DNA of 64,000 nt from assembly GCF_947179165.1 (NCBI RefSeq), contig NC_077237.1, positions 58,672,023 to 58,736,022 on the forward strand, in the 5' to 3' direction. The notes under the pieces were generated by a model. The model searched no databases, was not told the origin of the DNA, and worked only from the letters and a program-made list of their open reading frames with translations. This document shows, piece by piece, positions 1 through 10,747 of the stretch. This stretch comes from Solanum dulcamara. Its lineage: Eukaryota; Streptophyta; Magnoliopsida; Solanales; Solanaceae. The position numbers and the translations under genes were made by a program. Within the stretch, counting starts at the first letter, position 1. Every line of letters starts with the position of its first letter.

Positions 1-70
1 GCTTAAAAAACTTAAGAAACTTAAGAATCCTAAGAACAGGTTCCAAGGTACAAAAGTACGGGGTATAACA
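1..70 (-). repeat. G1 3' LTR, first 70 bases
   Basis: On the minus strand it begins TGTTATACCCCGTAC at base 70 and continues to the window edge with CTTAAG-rich decamer repeats, exactly as the G1 5' LTR does at 14678. Only the U3 start is present. Confidence 0.85.
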
Positions 71-84
71 TCTTTCCCCCCTTT
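71..84 (-). other. G1 polypurine tract
   Basis: The minus strand reads AAAGGGGGGAAAGA directly before the LTR start TGTTATACC. This is the standard position of the plus-strand primer of an LTR retrotransposon and fixes both the orientation and the LTR edge. Confidence 0.8.
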
Positions 85-243
85 AGAACATTCGTCCTTG
101 AATGTGAACTAAAAACCTTCCTCAAGATCTTATACAGATTACAAGGAAATTTCTTTCTATTGCAACAACACACACTTTCATCACGTAACCAATATAAGAG
201 TTTAGAAGTTGGGATTACCTGTGGATGTAGGGAATAGGTACGG
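85..243 (-). pseudogene. G1 pol C-terminal codons and 3' leader
   Basis: Read on the minus strand, the last codons of the polyprotein are found here: after the LTR-A insertion is discounted, the frame from 7054 onward continues as YLFPTSTGNPNF and ends at a stop at 202-204. The rest, to base 85, is untranslated sequence before the polypurine tract. The split of one reading frame over 239 and 7058 is the best evidence that LTR-A is an insertion. Confidence 0.75.
239..243. repeat. Target-site duplication of LTR-A (left copy)
   Basis: TACGG at 239-243 is repeated exactly at 7054-7058, directly outside the TG and CA ends of LTR-A. Five-base duplications are what gypsy integrases make. Confidence 0.9.
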
Positions 244-792
244 TGTTACACCCTGTACTTTTGTACTTTGGAATGCATTCTTAAGTCTCTTGAAAGACTA
301 TTAAGTTCTTGGAAGGATCGTAAGCCTCCTAAGTTTCTTAAGGTTTCCTAAAATTTCTTAAAGCTTCTTAAGAACTCTTAAGCTTCTTAAGAGTTACCAT
401 GTGAGCCGGGTAATCTATAACGCTATCAAATAACTCTAAGGAAAGGAGAATGCGATACCCCATAGTAGAAAAGATTGGAAACAGAGTTATAGGAATCCAA
501 AAGAAGTTGGAGACCGAATAATGAGTCGTAGGACTCGACTTATTTACGTAAGATACCAACTTAGAAATCTTACATACTTAAGCTACTTGAGTGTATACCA
601 AGCTTACGTAGAAAGAATTACATAGATTCATAAAGTAAGAAGAGATTACGAACCCACGAGGGGGAAAAGAGAGTGCCACTTGGCAGCATGAGAGAGTTCC
701 ACACGGCAGCAACTGGAGCAAGGGTGGTTGACCCACCTTCCATGTGGCAGACCATGATTGGAAGGCATGGTGTGTTGGGCCAATAAGGCCTT

Positions 793-862
793 GACACGTG
801 TCACCACTTAGGGGTTGACACGTGTCACTTCCCCATAAGGTGGCATATATGTATATACATTA
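793..862 (+). promoter_or_regulatory. LTR-A promoter-like segment: two G-boxes and TATA-like stretch
   Basis: GACACGTGTCA occurs at 793-803 and 817-827, and TATATGTATATACATTATA follows at about 845-862. CACGTG is the bZIP/bHLH G-box core. The same order recurs in three other copies of the LTR family, so I read it as the U3 promoter. Transcription has not been shown. Confidence 0.5.
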
Positions 863-1006
863 TAAGTCATCCTTATATCCAAACAAAAAGTCATTCTTCC
901 ACAAAAATATCTAGGCAAAGGAAAAGAGAAGAAAAGTCTAGAAAGAAAAAGAGCGAAGAGGAACCTTAAACTTGAGAAAGAGAGCCACGGATTTGGAGCC
1001 AAAAAG

Positions 1007-1798
1007 GTAAGTTCTCTGATTTCATTCCGTGAATTAATTATTTAGGGTATACCATGATGTTATGTATGTGTTAGTAATGAATATTTATGGTTTTTAGCAT
1101 CACCACAACGTTAGAAAATAGCCCCAAAGTTCTAGCCACACTATGAGAGCTTCCGAGGCGAGTTTTGGCAAGTTTTGGGTAAGGTAAAGTTTTACCTTTA
1201 AAATTGGAGTTTATGATGTTTTTATGTGGTATATTAAATGTATTAAAAAAGGTTGGAAGTGGAAAAATTGCATAAGGATGGTTGACTTTAGGAACAAACT
1301 AAATTCAAGTCGTCGTAGTTAAATCGAATTCAAGTAGTGTGTTGCGATTGTGGTGCTGCAGTTGAAGCTGGTTGGATGGCGTGTTGCAGGGATGGAATGT
1401 GTTCTAAAAGGGTTGTGGGAACTTATTTTTTCAGCTACGCAACCCTCTGTTTCATATTGTTAAAGGTTTTGCGAAATAAAGATTAAAAACTCTATTTTGA
1501 TATCGTAGCTTCAAGCGAGTTGTTTGGAATTTGTATTGTATAATGTTGAAGTAATTTACTTTTGTATATTATGCTATTTTTTGTGGTTGGTATGGTTGTT
1601 TACAAGGTGGAATACTTTAAAGATCGGGGATGTTAAAGTTATAGGGGAAATGCTGCCCGATTTTCAGTAACTTTGAAACTAGTAACAAACTAGTCAAGGG
1701 TATTGTATAAGGAAACGATTCCTATGGGTACTTGGTTGTAGATTTGGAAATTGGAAAGTGAAAATTTATTAACCTTAGTATTACTCTTATTTTAATAG
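1007..1798 (+). other. Intron-like interval inside LTR-A
   Basis: A donor AAAAAG|GTAAGTT (GT at 1007) lies about 150 bases after the TATA-like stretch, and an acceptor TTTTAATAG|GTCAAGG (AG at 1797-1798) follows after a T-rich tract. Both sites are kept at equivalent places in LTR-B, LTR-S and the G1 5' LTR. Splicing is inferred. Confidence 0.4.
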
Positions 1799-2555
1799 GT
1801 CAAGGAGATAGCGAGTCGAGATAGGTTACAGTTAATCCACAAAAGGTATATAAAGCTTACCCTTTCTCTCTTTTGGCATTCCTTAGCCTTAAGTTATATA
1901 TATACGAAACTTGGGAGTCATTCCATTTATAAATGTCTGAGTATGAGTCAATACCCTTGTTCACTTCTGGATGTTAGAACTCTCGCATAAAGTGGACTCA
2001 TCGCCTTTCAAGTCTTATATAGGATGAAGAGTAATACATATAAGGCCTATCTCCTTCTTTCGTTGAAATCGCTTAGGGTAAGTGAAATGATGTCTAATAT
2101 GAGTTTAGAGGTAATTTCCTTTATAGGTTACGGATATAATTCGTGAGTCGTAGTCACTTCTAAATACTAAGGGTCCTAAAGTAGTTAAATTACTACTCTC
2201 AAGCCATCTATATGTTGAATAGTAAGTGTAGATATAAGCTCCTATTCTGAAAGGCTCTGAGAGGATAAATGTTCTGATTGTATAAGTTATATCTCTGATT
2301 GGATAAGCTATGTGTCTGATTGCATAAGTTGTGTCTTTAATTGCATAAACTGTTTGGTATTATCTTGGTACACGCCTATAGTTCCTGAGGCCCTAATTGA
2401 TGTAATCCCTAATAACATCTAAAGGGTACCTCGAAGAATTACTTTCCTGGTCTTCAAGTGACGATTCACTTGACTATTTCATTGAGTCTCAGGAGATGAT
2501 TTAGTTGCATATGGTTTCTCACTACTCTACTCATGCATACGGTAACCTTTCTTTC

Positions 2556-3012
2556 ATCGAGTCCCACGCGGGACCAAGCCTAATATTGTGCACAACTTTA
2601 CTACTTCTTTCACCAAGTCCCAGGCTAAATGCGATATGATACCAAGATGTGATGGGTGATTCCACGTATGAGGAGGGGATGCTATATATAGTGATATAAT
2701 GATGTGACGATATAATAATGCAACAACGATACGAGTATTCACCGCATCCCAGGATAGATAAAATATAATAATTATGACACCGAGTCCCATAATGGGCCGA
2801 GTACGGTATATAGTGATATAAGAAAGGAAAACCGAGTCCCTTACTAGAGGGACGGGTATGGTATGTATTTATATGATGTGGGTACTCTATATATGTACCC
2901 TACTCTCTTCATTTAGTCCCTCATTAAAGGGCCGGATATCGTAGGTAGGCATGATGTGCAAATATATTGATACATTTGTGACACCGAACCCCATAATGGG
3001 TCAGATATATTA
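2556..3012 (+). repeat. ACCGAGTCCC array in LTR-A
   Basis: About seven diverged units of the pattern ACCGAGTCCC-N(4-8)-GGGCCGGGTA are spread at irregular spacing with ATGATATA filler. Each unit can pair CCC with GGG in a small hairpin. Equivalent arrays are in LTR-B and the G1 5' LTR, whereas LTR-S has only one clear unit. Confidence 0.6.

Positions 3013-3014
<2 letters not shown>

Positions 3015-3049
<35 letters not shown>
3015..3049. repeat. (TA)n microsatellite in LTR-A
   Basis: About 17 TA dinucleotides in a row within the LTR. Confidence 0.9.
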
Positions 3050-3050
<1 letters not shown>

Positions 3051-3282
3051 GATGAGTTTATGATGCATACGATGGTATGATGCCATATACGATGACACGA
3101 TGAAGTGAAATATATGATGAAAAGAGATGATGATATGATATTATGATGAAAATGATTTTACTGCATAAGATGCAGGCACGGTAATGGGTTAATTGTTATA
3201 CTTGTCCCCTACATCCATGTTCCAATTGTAATATCGTTATGGTGTTTTATGATTACATACTCAATACATATTTTGTACTGAA

Positions 3283-3300
3283 CCCCCTCTATTCGGGGGG
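3283..3300 (+). other. C/G hairpin near the LTR-A 3' end
   Basis: CCCCCTCTATTCGGGGGG can fold into a short G-C stem. It is followed by CTGCATTTCATGCCCGCAG|GTAC. The hairpin and the following CAG|GTAC are kept in four LTR copies of this family. Confidence 0.55.
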
Positions 3301-3382
3301 CTGCATTTCATGCCCGCAGGTACAGACACGCGACTTGAGGATACATCAGCTTAGGATTCCACCCAGTGGGTTTAAGAAGAGC

Positions 3383-3387
3383 TCCAT
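3383..3387. repeat. Target-site duplication of LTR-B (left copy)
   Basis: TCCAT at 3383-3387 pairs with TCTAT at 6732-6736, one mismatch, directly outside the LTR-B ends. Confidence 0.7.
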
Positions 3388-3883
3388 TGTTACACCCCAC
3401 ACTCTCGAGCTCGAAATGTCTCTTAAGTTCTTTAGACATTATCCTGTGAGCCGGATAAGCTACGACACTATCAAATGACTCCAAGGAAAGGACAATGTGA
3501 TACCCTATAGTAGAAAAGGTTGGAAATAGAGTCATAAGAATCCAGAAGGAATTGGAGGCCAAGTAATGAGTCGTAGGACTCGATTTACCTATGTAAGCTA
3601 CTAATTTAGAAGTCGTATACACTTGAGTTGCTTAAGGACATACCAAGATTACGTAGCATGGATTACATAGGCTCCTAAAATAAGACGAGATTACGAACCC
3701 GCGAGGAAGGGAAAAAGACGACATGTGGCAGCCAATGGAGAGCGACACGTGGCAGCACCTCAAGCAAGCAGGTAATGCACCTACTTAGGGTCAAGTAGGT
3801 GATGCAGATGCTTGGGGGGGTGGAATCCACTGCCACGTGGCATCCCCTAGTTGGCAGCATGATACGGTGGCCAATTATGGCTT

Positions 3884-3972
3884 GACACGTGTTACCCTAA
3901 GGGGCTGACACGTGTCACCCTAAGGGGCTGACACATGTCACCTCCAAGGTAGTCCATGTATTTATGTTTTAT
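3884..3972 (+). promoter_or_regulatory. LTR-B promoter-like segment: three G-box-type repeats
   Basis: GACACGTGTTA (3884-3894), GACACGTGTCA (3907-3917) and GACACATGTCA (3930-3940) are spaced 23 bases apart with CCCTAAGGGGCT between them, followed by a weak AT-rich GTATTTATGTTTTATGAC. One more CACGTG lies at about 3746. Confidence 0.5.
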
Positions 3973-4074
3973 GACTCTTAAAGCAAGTCATTTATCCAAA
4001 ATCATCCAAGAACTTAGAAGGGAAAATGGGAAGAAGAAAAAGGAGAAAGGCAGCCATGTTTTGGAAAAATTAAG

Positions 4075-5277
4075 GTAAGTTCTTCAATTTTTCTCCATAA
4101 ATTAATTATCTATGATGTTCCTCAACCCCGTGGAGGTGTATATATGTATCTTACGATGTCTGCGGAATTAATTATTCAGCTTGGAACTTGAGAGAAAGTT
4201 GAAAGAACAAAGAGGGAAAATGTTAAAAATTAGTTAATAGATCCGTTTTTGGAGGGGACAGTTGTTAGTAATATTGGTATAATGTCTTGTGTATAGCTTA
4301 GTTTCGGGTGATTCAACATGTTTTGGAAAGGTATTTCATAGGGATATAACTTTCATTTATACTATACAACCCAGTTTCGCTTTTCTCCGCTCGAAAAATG
4401 GTGGTGAAGCATGGGGGAGCTGCTTCCTAGATTGTGTTTTGGAAATCCTACACGGACAGCTGTGAGTATTTTGGTCATATATTTTCGTACAAAATTTCTG
4501 TAGGGGTAATTTAAAAATTTTTGCGACCTTGATACACATGTCTATAACTTTCATTGAGGCCACAAATTCTGTTTCCCTCAATTACCCCTCCGAAACTAAG
4601 CGACAATATAAGACAGTGGGCTGTCCAGATTTCACGTTTTGGATAGTTTTGGCGAGTTTGACAAGTTTAACGTAAGGTAAGGCCTTTCATTTTAAATTGA
4701 AGTTTATGGTGTTGTTATATAGGGTATTATACGTTGTTTAAGTGGATGGAAATGTGAAAATATGATAAATATGTTTGACGCCCGAAATAAACTAAATTGG
4801 AGTCGCTAGAAGTGAATTGTCGTCGAAATAAAGTGTCGTTCTTGTAAGTTGTTGCTGCAGGGGTGTAATGTATTGTTGCAGGGCCTAAATGCGTTCTAAA
4901 AGGGGTGTGGATGCTGCTGGTTGCAGCCACATGACCCCTCATTGCGTATAATGAAAGGCGTTACAAAATAAAGGCTAGACGCCCTATTGTGCTACCGTAT
5001 TTTTGAATAAGTCGTTTGGAGGTTATGTTGTACATTGTTGGTGTGAATTTCTGCAGGTTGTTGTTGTTGGTTGGCTGTAGGTATTAGGGACCTAATTAGA
5101 AATTTGGATAGGGCACATTATAGGAGAGGTGCTGCCCAATTTTCGTCAACGCCTTAGCGAATAACAGAACTAGTCGGGGAAACGACTAAGGAAATAGATT
5201 CCATTAATACTAAGATGTAACCTAGGGTGATGGAAAGTAAAAAGGGTTGATATTAATACTACTTTCATATTGAATAG
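4075..5277 (+). other. Intron-like interval inside LTR-B
   Basis: Donor AATTAAG|GTAAGTTC (GT at 4075) and acceptor CATATTGAATAG|GTTCAA (AG at 5276-5277). It is 1203 bases, longer than the other three copies (789-803) because of extra sequence around 4190-4610. Confidence 0.4.
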
Positions 5278-5619
5278 GTTCAAAGGACGGCGAGACAAGC
5301 AGGATAAGGAATAATTCAGACAAGGTATGTAAAGCTTTCTCTTGGCATGTTTTGGTATAAGTTCGTACAGCTATCTTTCTTTCCTTTTGGCAATGTTTAG
5401 CCTTAAGTGAATTGTATATGAAGTGCGGGGATAATTCCATTCACATAATTCCGAGTACGCCTCATAACCCCTATCCACTGTTCAGTATTAGAGTTTCAGT
5501 GAAGATTAAGTATTGCCTAGTAGGGCTTCTATGTGTCAGAATATAATGTATGAGAAGCTATCTTTCATTCCCAGTGAGATGTATTTGATACGAAAATGAG
5601 ATTATGATTCCATAGTGGT

Positions 5620-6090
5620 TCACCGAGCCCCATGAAGGGCCGGGTACAAAATATATATATGAAGATCACCTGAAGGAAAGTACAGACTATATAGAGCTTA
5701 TTCTCTTTCTTCTTTTGGCATATCTTAGCTATAAGTTAAACATGATATGATCTCTGAGGTAATGATCTAGCTTGCATATGGTTACTTACTACTCTACTTG
5801 TGCATATGGTTTACATATCCTTACCGAGTCCCATAGAGGGTCGGGTACGACCGAAGTCCCAAAAAGGGGCCGAGTATGATATAAGATGATATAAATTTTC
5901 ACCGAGTCCCAACAAGGGCCGGGTATGAACGAGCCTCACCAAGGGCAGGGTATGCTATGTGAATGCAATGATAAGACGACATGATTGCAGACCGAGTATC
6001 ATTAATAGTCCGGTTATGGTATATTTATGCTTATGATGACATAAAGATAAATTTGTAACACCGAGTCCCCGAGCGGGCCAGATACGGTAT
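5620..6090 (+). repeat. ACCGAGTCCC array in LTR-B
   Basis: About seven units, for example CACCGAGCCCC...GGGCCGGG at 5621 and CACCGAGTCCC...GGGCCAG at 6060. Spacing between units varies from about 25 to over 100 bases. Confidence 0.6.
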
Positions 6091-6232
6091 GTGATAGTGG
6101 TATACATGACTTTATTTTGTAAGGTGTAGGTACAGTACCCTATTAAATGTTATACTTGGTTTCCTGCATCCTTGGTTCAGTTGTTATCTCAGTTATGTTA
6201 TGCTTATATACTCAGTACATATATCGTACTGA

Positions 6233-6252
6233 CCCCCCTTTTTTCGGGGGGG
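6233..6252 (+). other. C/G hairpin near the LTR-B 3' end
   Basis: CCCCCCTTTTTTCGGGGGGG, the strongest version of this conserved stem-loop; followed by CATGCCCACAG|GTACA. Confidence 0.6.
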
Positions 6253-7058
6253 CTGTGTTTCATGCCCACAGGTACAATACAAATTTTGGAAGTCCACCAG
6301 CTCAGGATTCCACTCAGTAAGTTTAGAAGAAGCTCTATTGATTCGGAGCCAAGTTTTGGTACCAAACCACTGATGTATATATTTGGTTACATAGGGGTAT
6401 GGTGGGGGCCCTGTCCCGCCATATGTTGTTGTTCCTATTCTTAGAGGTCTGTAGACATGTTTGTGTGGGTTGTTCATGAGTTTATTTCAGCTGTGCCTAT
6501 ACGACACGTTGGAAATGTTTTTACGTTATGGCAGTCTTGTCGGCTTGCATTCTCTTTCATGATACGATATGAATGAAAGAGGCCACACGTACACGAAAAA
6601 GTTTTAACTCATTGGGGTTTTTTGTGAATAGTATCGCTTTGCTCATAGTTCAATTTGACTACAGTTGACAAATATGTATATGGGGGTCCAAGTCGGACCC
6701 CAGTCGCAGCCCACGGGGTTGGGTCATGACATCTATCATGTCGGAGCCCACCTTTTGGTACTGACCATTGATGTATATATTTGTGTGTTCAAGGGTACGG
6801 TGAGGGCCCTATCCCACCTTATGTTTTTATTTCTTTTTACTCTTAGAGGTCTATAAACAAGTATGTGTGTTGTATATATATGTGAGAACAGTTGTGCCTA
6901 TATGTTACGATAGCCTTGTCGACTTATATGTATTGTCTTGCTTGTTGGCACGCTATGACGCAAATAGGAGACATGTTTTCTTATAATTAGCAAGGGTACG
7001 CGCGAGTGTCCAGTTCAGGCACCCATCACGGCCTGCGGGGTTGGGTCGTGACATACGG

Positions 7059-7790
7059 ATACTTGTATTTCATTTCCTCTTCAGCTTCCCAGGTCATTTC
7101 TTCGCGATTCTCATTTCTCCACATCACCTTGACGGAAGCTACGTCCTTAGTCTGTAATCTTCTAATCTGCCGATCCAGGATGGTGATAGATTGCTCTTCA
7201 TAGGATAACTCCTCTGTGACCTGGATATCATCTATGGGATATACTCGGGATGGATCACCAACGCACTTGCGAAGAATTGATAATGGAATACTGGATGTAC
7301 TCATTCCAGATCCGCTGGTAGGTCTAGATCGTAGGCAACCTTGCCTATTCGGCAAAGGATCTCGGGCTAAGCTTCCCCTTCTTTCTGAACCTCATTACTC
7401 CTTTCATGGGAGAAACCTTCAAAAACACCCAATCGCCCACTTGAAATTCTGAAGGTCGATGTCGATTGTCTGCATATGACTTTTATTGACTCTAGGCAGC
7501 TAATAATCTCTCCTGAATAAGCTTTACCTCCTCCCCTGCTTCTTAAATAATGTCTAGGCCTATTAGTCGTGTTTTTCCAATATCAGACTAACCAATGGCG
7601 ACCTACACTTTCTCCCATACAAATTCTTATACGGGGCTATCTGGAGACTTGAATGATAGTTAATATCGTAAGTAATCTTAACAGGTAGTAGGCAATCGTC
7701 TGAGCTACATTTGGAGTCAACTATATAGGCCTGCAAAATATCTTCTAGCATTTAGCTAGTAAACTTTGTCTATCCATCGGTCTAAGGGTA
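7059..7790 (-). pseudogene. G1 integrase C-terminal part and chromodomain-like tail
   Basis: Minus strand. The frame at 7059-7355 gives TILDRQIRRLQTKDVASVK and MTWEAEEEMKYKYPY, the usual gypsy integrase end with a chromodomain-like fold. Upstream, 7370-7500 gives VFLKVSPMKGVMRFRKKGK, then a broken frame, and 7563-7751 gives MLEDILQAYIVDSKCSSDD, NINYHSS-like and LYGRKCRSP, the integrase core C-terminal part. A TDG motif remains near 7770. Frameshifts and stops separate these pieces. Beyond 7790 the similarity fades. Known role: integrase joins retrotransposon DNA to the host chromosome; this copy is dead. Confidence 0.8.
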
Positions 7791-10747
7791 CAATGGTGTA
7801 TGAAGACTTATATGTCTTCCCAATCTCTTTGTAGGCTGATCTTCAGTAGTTAGCTGTAACTCGGGCTCCGTCGTCTTAGACAATAGCTATGGGAACTCAT
7901 TAAAGTCTTACTATTCTCTTGATCTATAATTTTACACAATCTCGGCTGAACAAGTAGTCCTTGATTGAAGGAACACGGAATGATATTATTAATCTGCGGA
8001 TGACATTCCATATAAACTCATCCGTCCATGGAGTGTAAAATGAGTCTTATAACCAAGGTCGTGTTGTGGAATCTTTGACCTCATATATTACTTCTTTCCT
8101 TCTTTAGATGATATCAACTGGTACCCTTATCTTTTGGGTTTTGCTTTTTTCCCATCAAAGTTGGCTATCGAGTGGTGCTGAAGTTCCCTCACACAATGAC
8201 CTTCATAGTCGTTCTGTGTTTTGTCTATCACTACTGGTATAGTTTTGTAGAACTTTGGCATACTAGTGTGCCATTTGTTAGTAACCAGCTACTCCTGCTC
8301 ATTTTGCTTAAGCCCTTTTTACAACTTCCTTAACCCTACTTATAAAACTCTAGGTACATAATCTTATGTCATTGCTTCATCGTTAGTTCAAATTCTTCCA
8401 TGGTCCTTTTTCTCAAATTTGGCTCTGATTTTTCTGTCACACGTTACATTGCAATTTTTGCAATAATGTGCAAAGGCACTTAACTTAGCCCAAGATTTAC
8501 CTTAGCATTGTCTCGCTAGTCTTCAAGTTCCATCTTGCTCTCTCCTCTTTTATCTTACAACCGGTATCGGGGTAGATCTTTAGTTCAACCATGAACATGT
8601 TCTTTTTGGTCATTTGATTTAACTTCTCTTTGCATTTCTCTGTAATGTATCCAAAATATCATAACCCCCTTTTCCTCATGTACTCTTCCGCTTGGTCTTA
8701 TGTTGTATATATATATTCGTAGGTTCCACAACTATTTTTATACAATTGGTATGAGGTAGACACAATCCTTTCATTTCCTGGTCCATCTTGCTTTACATAT
8801 CACCTTCACACAAGAACTTGCTCGTGCTAATGCTATTCTGTCCTACCTCTTTATTTTCCTTCCTTCGGGTACTCCTTGGTCTCCTCATTCCCTACTGTAG
8901 AAGATTTTATATTCTTTCTCCTTGATACATGTATGTCACATCTCAGCGGCCAACAACTCTATTGCCATATCTTAATCTTTACTCAACCATGGCCTTACTA
9001 CCCTTTACACAGTCCTTAAATCGCTTAGTCTTACTCTCTTATTGTGTTCACCCCTCTTTGTATGTACCCATCCATTAGGGTATTTGCTAATGGTTCTTTG
9101 CACAATCTAAGATATCATGGCTTCTATCCATTTATCACTGGCCTTTAGCCCTTGCTAACTTATGCCAGCATGGAATTTTTCTTGAAGTTTAAGCATTCCC
9201 ATTAACATGTGATAGTGTCAGTTGACTTCGTCTCACACTTGTATTTCTTTTGTCCACTCCCCCTCTTTAGGGTGTACCATGTCATCCTCTGTTTATTTTC
9301 AACTGTTCATATGCATATGATTCTGTTCCAACACATTTGACATACTGCATCATATCTACACCCTCTGTTAGATCATCTATACTTTAGGTTGCCCCTGTAA
9401 GAACCCTTAATACAACTATGGGGTGCTTAGAATTCTCGATCACTAGTACCCAATCTAGTCCAAGTACTGGTAGTCGAGTCATATAATTAATGTAGTAGTT
9501 TATCCAGAGCCACATTCCTTTCTTCCCCACTAGTAATTAGCTAGCATTCATAATTGTTTCAACTTCTCCATTCGGAAGTACTTGTACTCCAGTGACCCGT
9601 GTTTCTAACTCTGCTATAACACTATCTTCATCCCCGTGGATGCCACTTGTCCCTCTTAATGGACTCGCAATGCATCAATATTTTTGTAGAGCTACCTCCT
9701 TCATCCTTGAGGGTTCTTTATATTTTCCACGGCAGAATCACATATCCACAATACTTTTTTATATATTCTAAGCTTTTATCCTTGTTGGGTACCTTAGTTT
9801 AACTTCCAATTATTCTCAGTCTCATGTCAATTTTACTATAATAATGGTCTTATCTTCTCGCCTTTTCATACTAAACCTTTAATTCGTAGCTATCTATTCC
9901 CTTTTTCATCCGATACTCGTATTAATTGATCATGTCTATCTTGATTGCTCCTTGCAGTAGTCCTTCTATTCTTTCAATCCATGGCTTATTTTGTGCCCGA
10001 GGAGTTTCATGTTACCCCTATATCCCTTGGGAAAATCATTCCTTGGTATCACCGACCCTTCTGAATCCTTCTAGTATGTTATCCAATATATGAAGCACAT
10101 GATTCTTGATAGCCCTTAAGTTCATGTCTCCCATCCACAATTTATTTTAGTCACTTAATAACCAATAAAAGGTTACCATAAAGCATCCTCTAACCACTAC
10201 CAAAAGGAAATTAAGATCCAATAAGCACCACAATATTGTTTAGTGCCTAACTCATATGGTTTCCCTCTAGGTTCATTCTTGAGTTGTGAACAACTTATCT
10301 AGTTCACCACTAATGGTTGAGGGTTCTGTACTTTCCCACCAAAGTGGAACCCAATTGTTGGACACCTTGCCCTCCAAAAGGAGTTTTCCTCCGACCTAAA
10401 ATTTCCTAAGTAAACATGGACCCTCCTTACCTACAACACGGAGGGTACCCCTACAACTTTAGTTCATCATAATAGGGGTACTCGGTATTAACTTCCAAGC
10501 CATATGATAAACTTATAGTTCATTCATTTTTTTTCTAGAAAATTTTGGCAGAGTTTCCTCTATATATACATTCATATCATATCATATCATAGCCACAATA
10601 CCTCACAGGGCCAATATATATATATGTTTATAGCATCTTATATCCCGGCCGCACAGGGCTTCCTACATTATGTCGAAACAAAAATGACAAATTACCCCAT
10701 ATAGCCAGCAAAAACTATACTTATCACTCCCCTATACCTGTGACCGA
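7791..10747 (-). other. G1 interior with no recognisable gene
   Basis: About 3 kb where reverse transcriptase, RNase H, protease and gag should lie. I find no RT catalytic motif, no zinc knuckle and no ORF above about 60 codons on either strand. The plus strand is rich in short C/T-rich words (TTCTTTCC, CTTTTC). A segment at 10540-10690 (TTTTGGCAGAGTTTCCTC, ATATCATATCATATCATA, two CACAGGGC motifs) looks LTR-like, so part of this may be an old insertion. Either extreme decay or an inserted unknown element would explain it. Confidence 0.4.

Larger units (their letters stand above)
3388..6731 (+). mobile_element. LTR-B: solo LTR nested in LTR-A
   Basis: Seen: 3344 bases from TGTTACACCCC to GGGTCATGACA, in the same orientation and of the same family as its host LTR-A. 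The host LTR stops at AGAAGAGCTCCAT and resumes after 6731 with TCGGAGCC...TTTTGGTAC; in LTR-B itself these two stretches are contiguous (around 6320-6362), which proves the interruption. No coding sequence lies inside. Inferred: a full element inserted into LTR-A and later collapsed to a solo LTR, so two rounds of insertion and LTR recombination happened at one place. Confidence 0.85.
244..7053 (+). mobile_element. LTR-A: solo LTR with a nested solo LTR
   Basis: Seen: it begins TGTTACACCC and ends GGGTCGTGACA, flanked by a perfect TACGG duplication, with no gag-pol inside. Its 6810 bases are two parts, 244-3387 and 6732-7053, split by LTR-B; removing LTR-B and its duplicated 5 bases leaves about 3461 bases, close to the 3225-3344 of the sibling copies. 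It carries G-box repeats, a TATA-like stretch, an intron-like interval, an ACCGAGTCCC array, an AT run and a C/G hairpin, listed separately. Known: solo LTRs form by recombination between the two LTRs of a full element. It lies in the last codons of the G1 polyprotein and is in the opposite orientation to G1. Confidence 0.9.

Noticed and set aside
244..7053. One single 6.8-kb LTR
   Set aside because: The middle has its own TG...CA ends and duplication, and the host LTR text resumes exactly after it.
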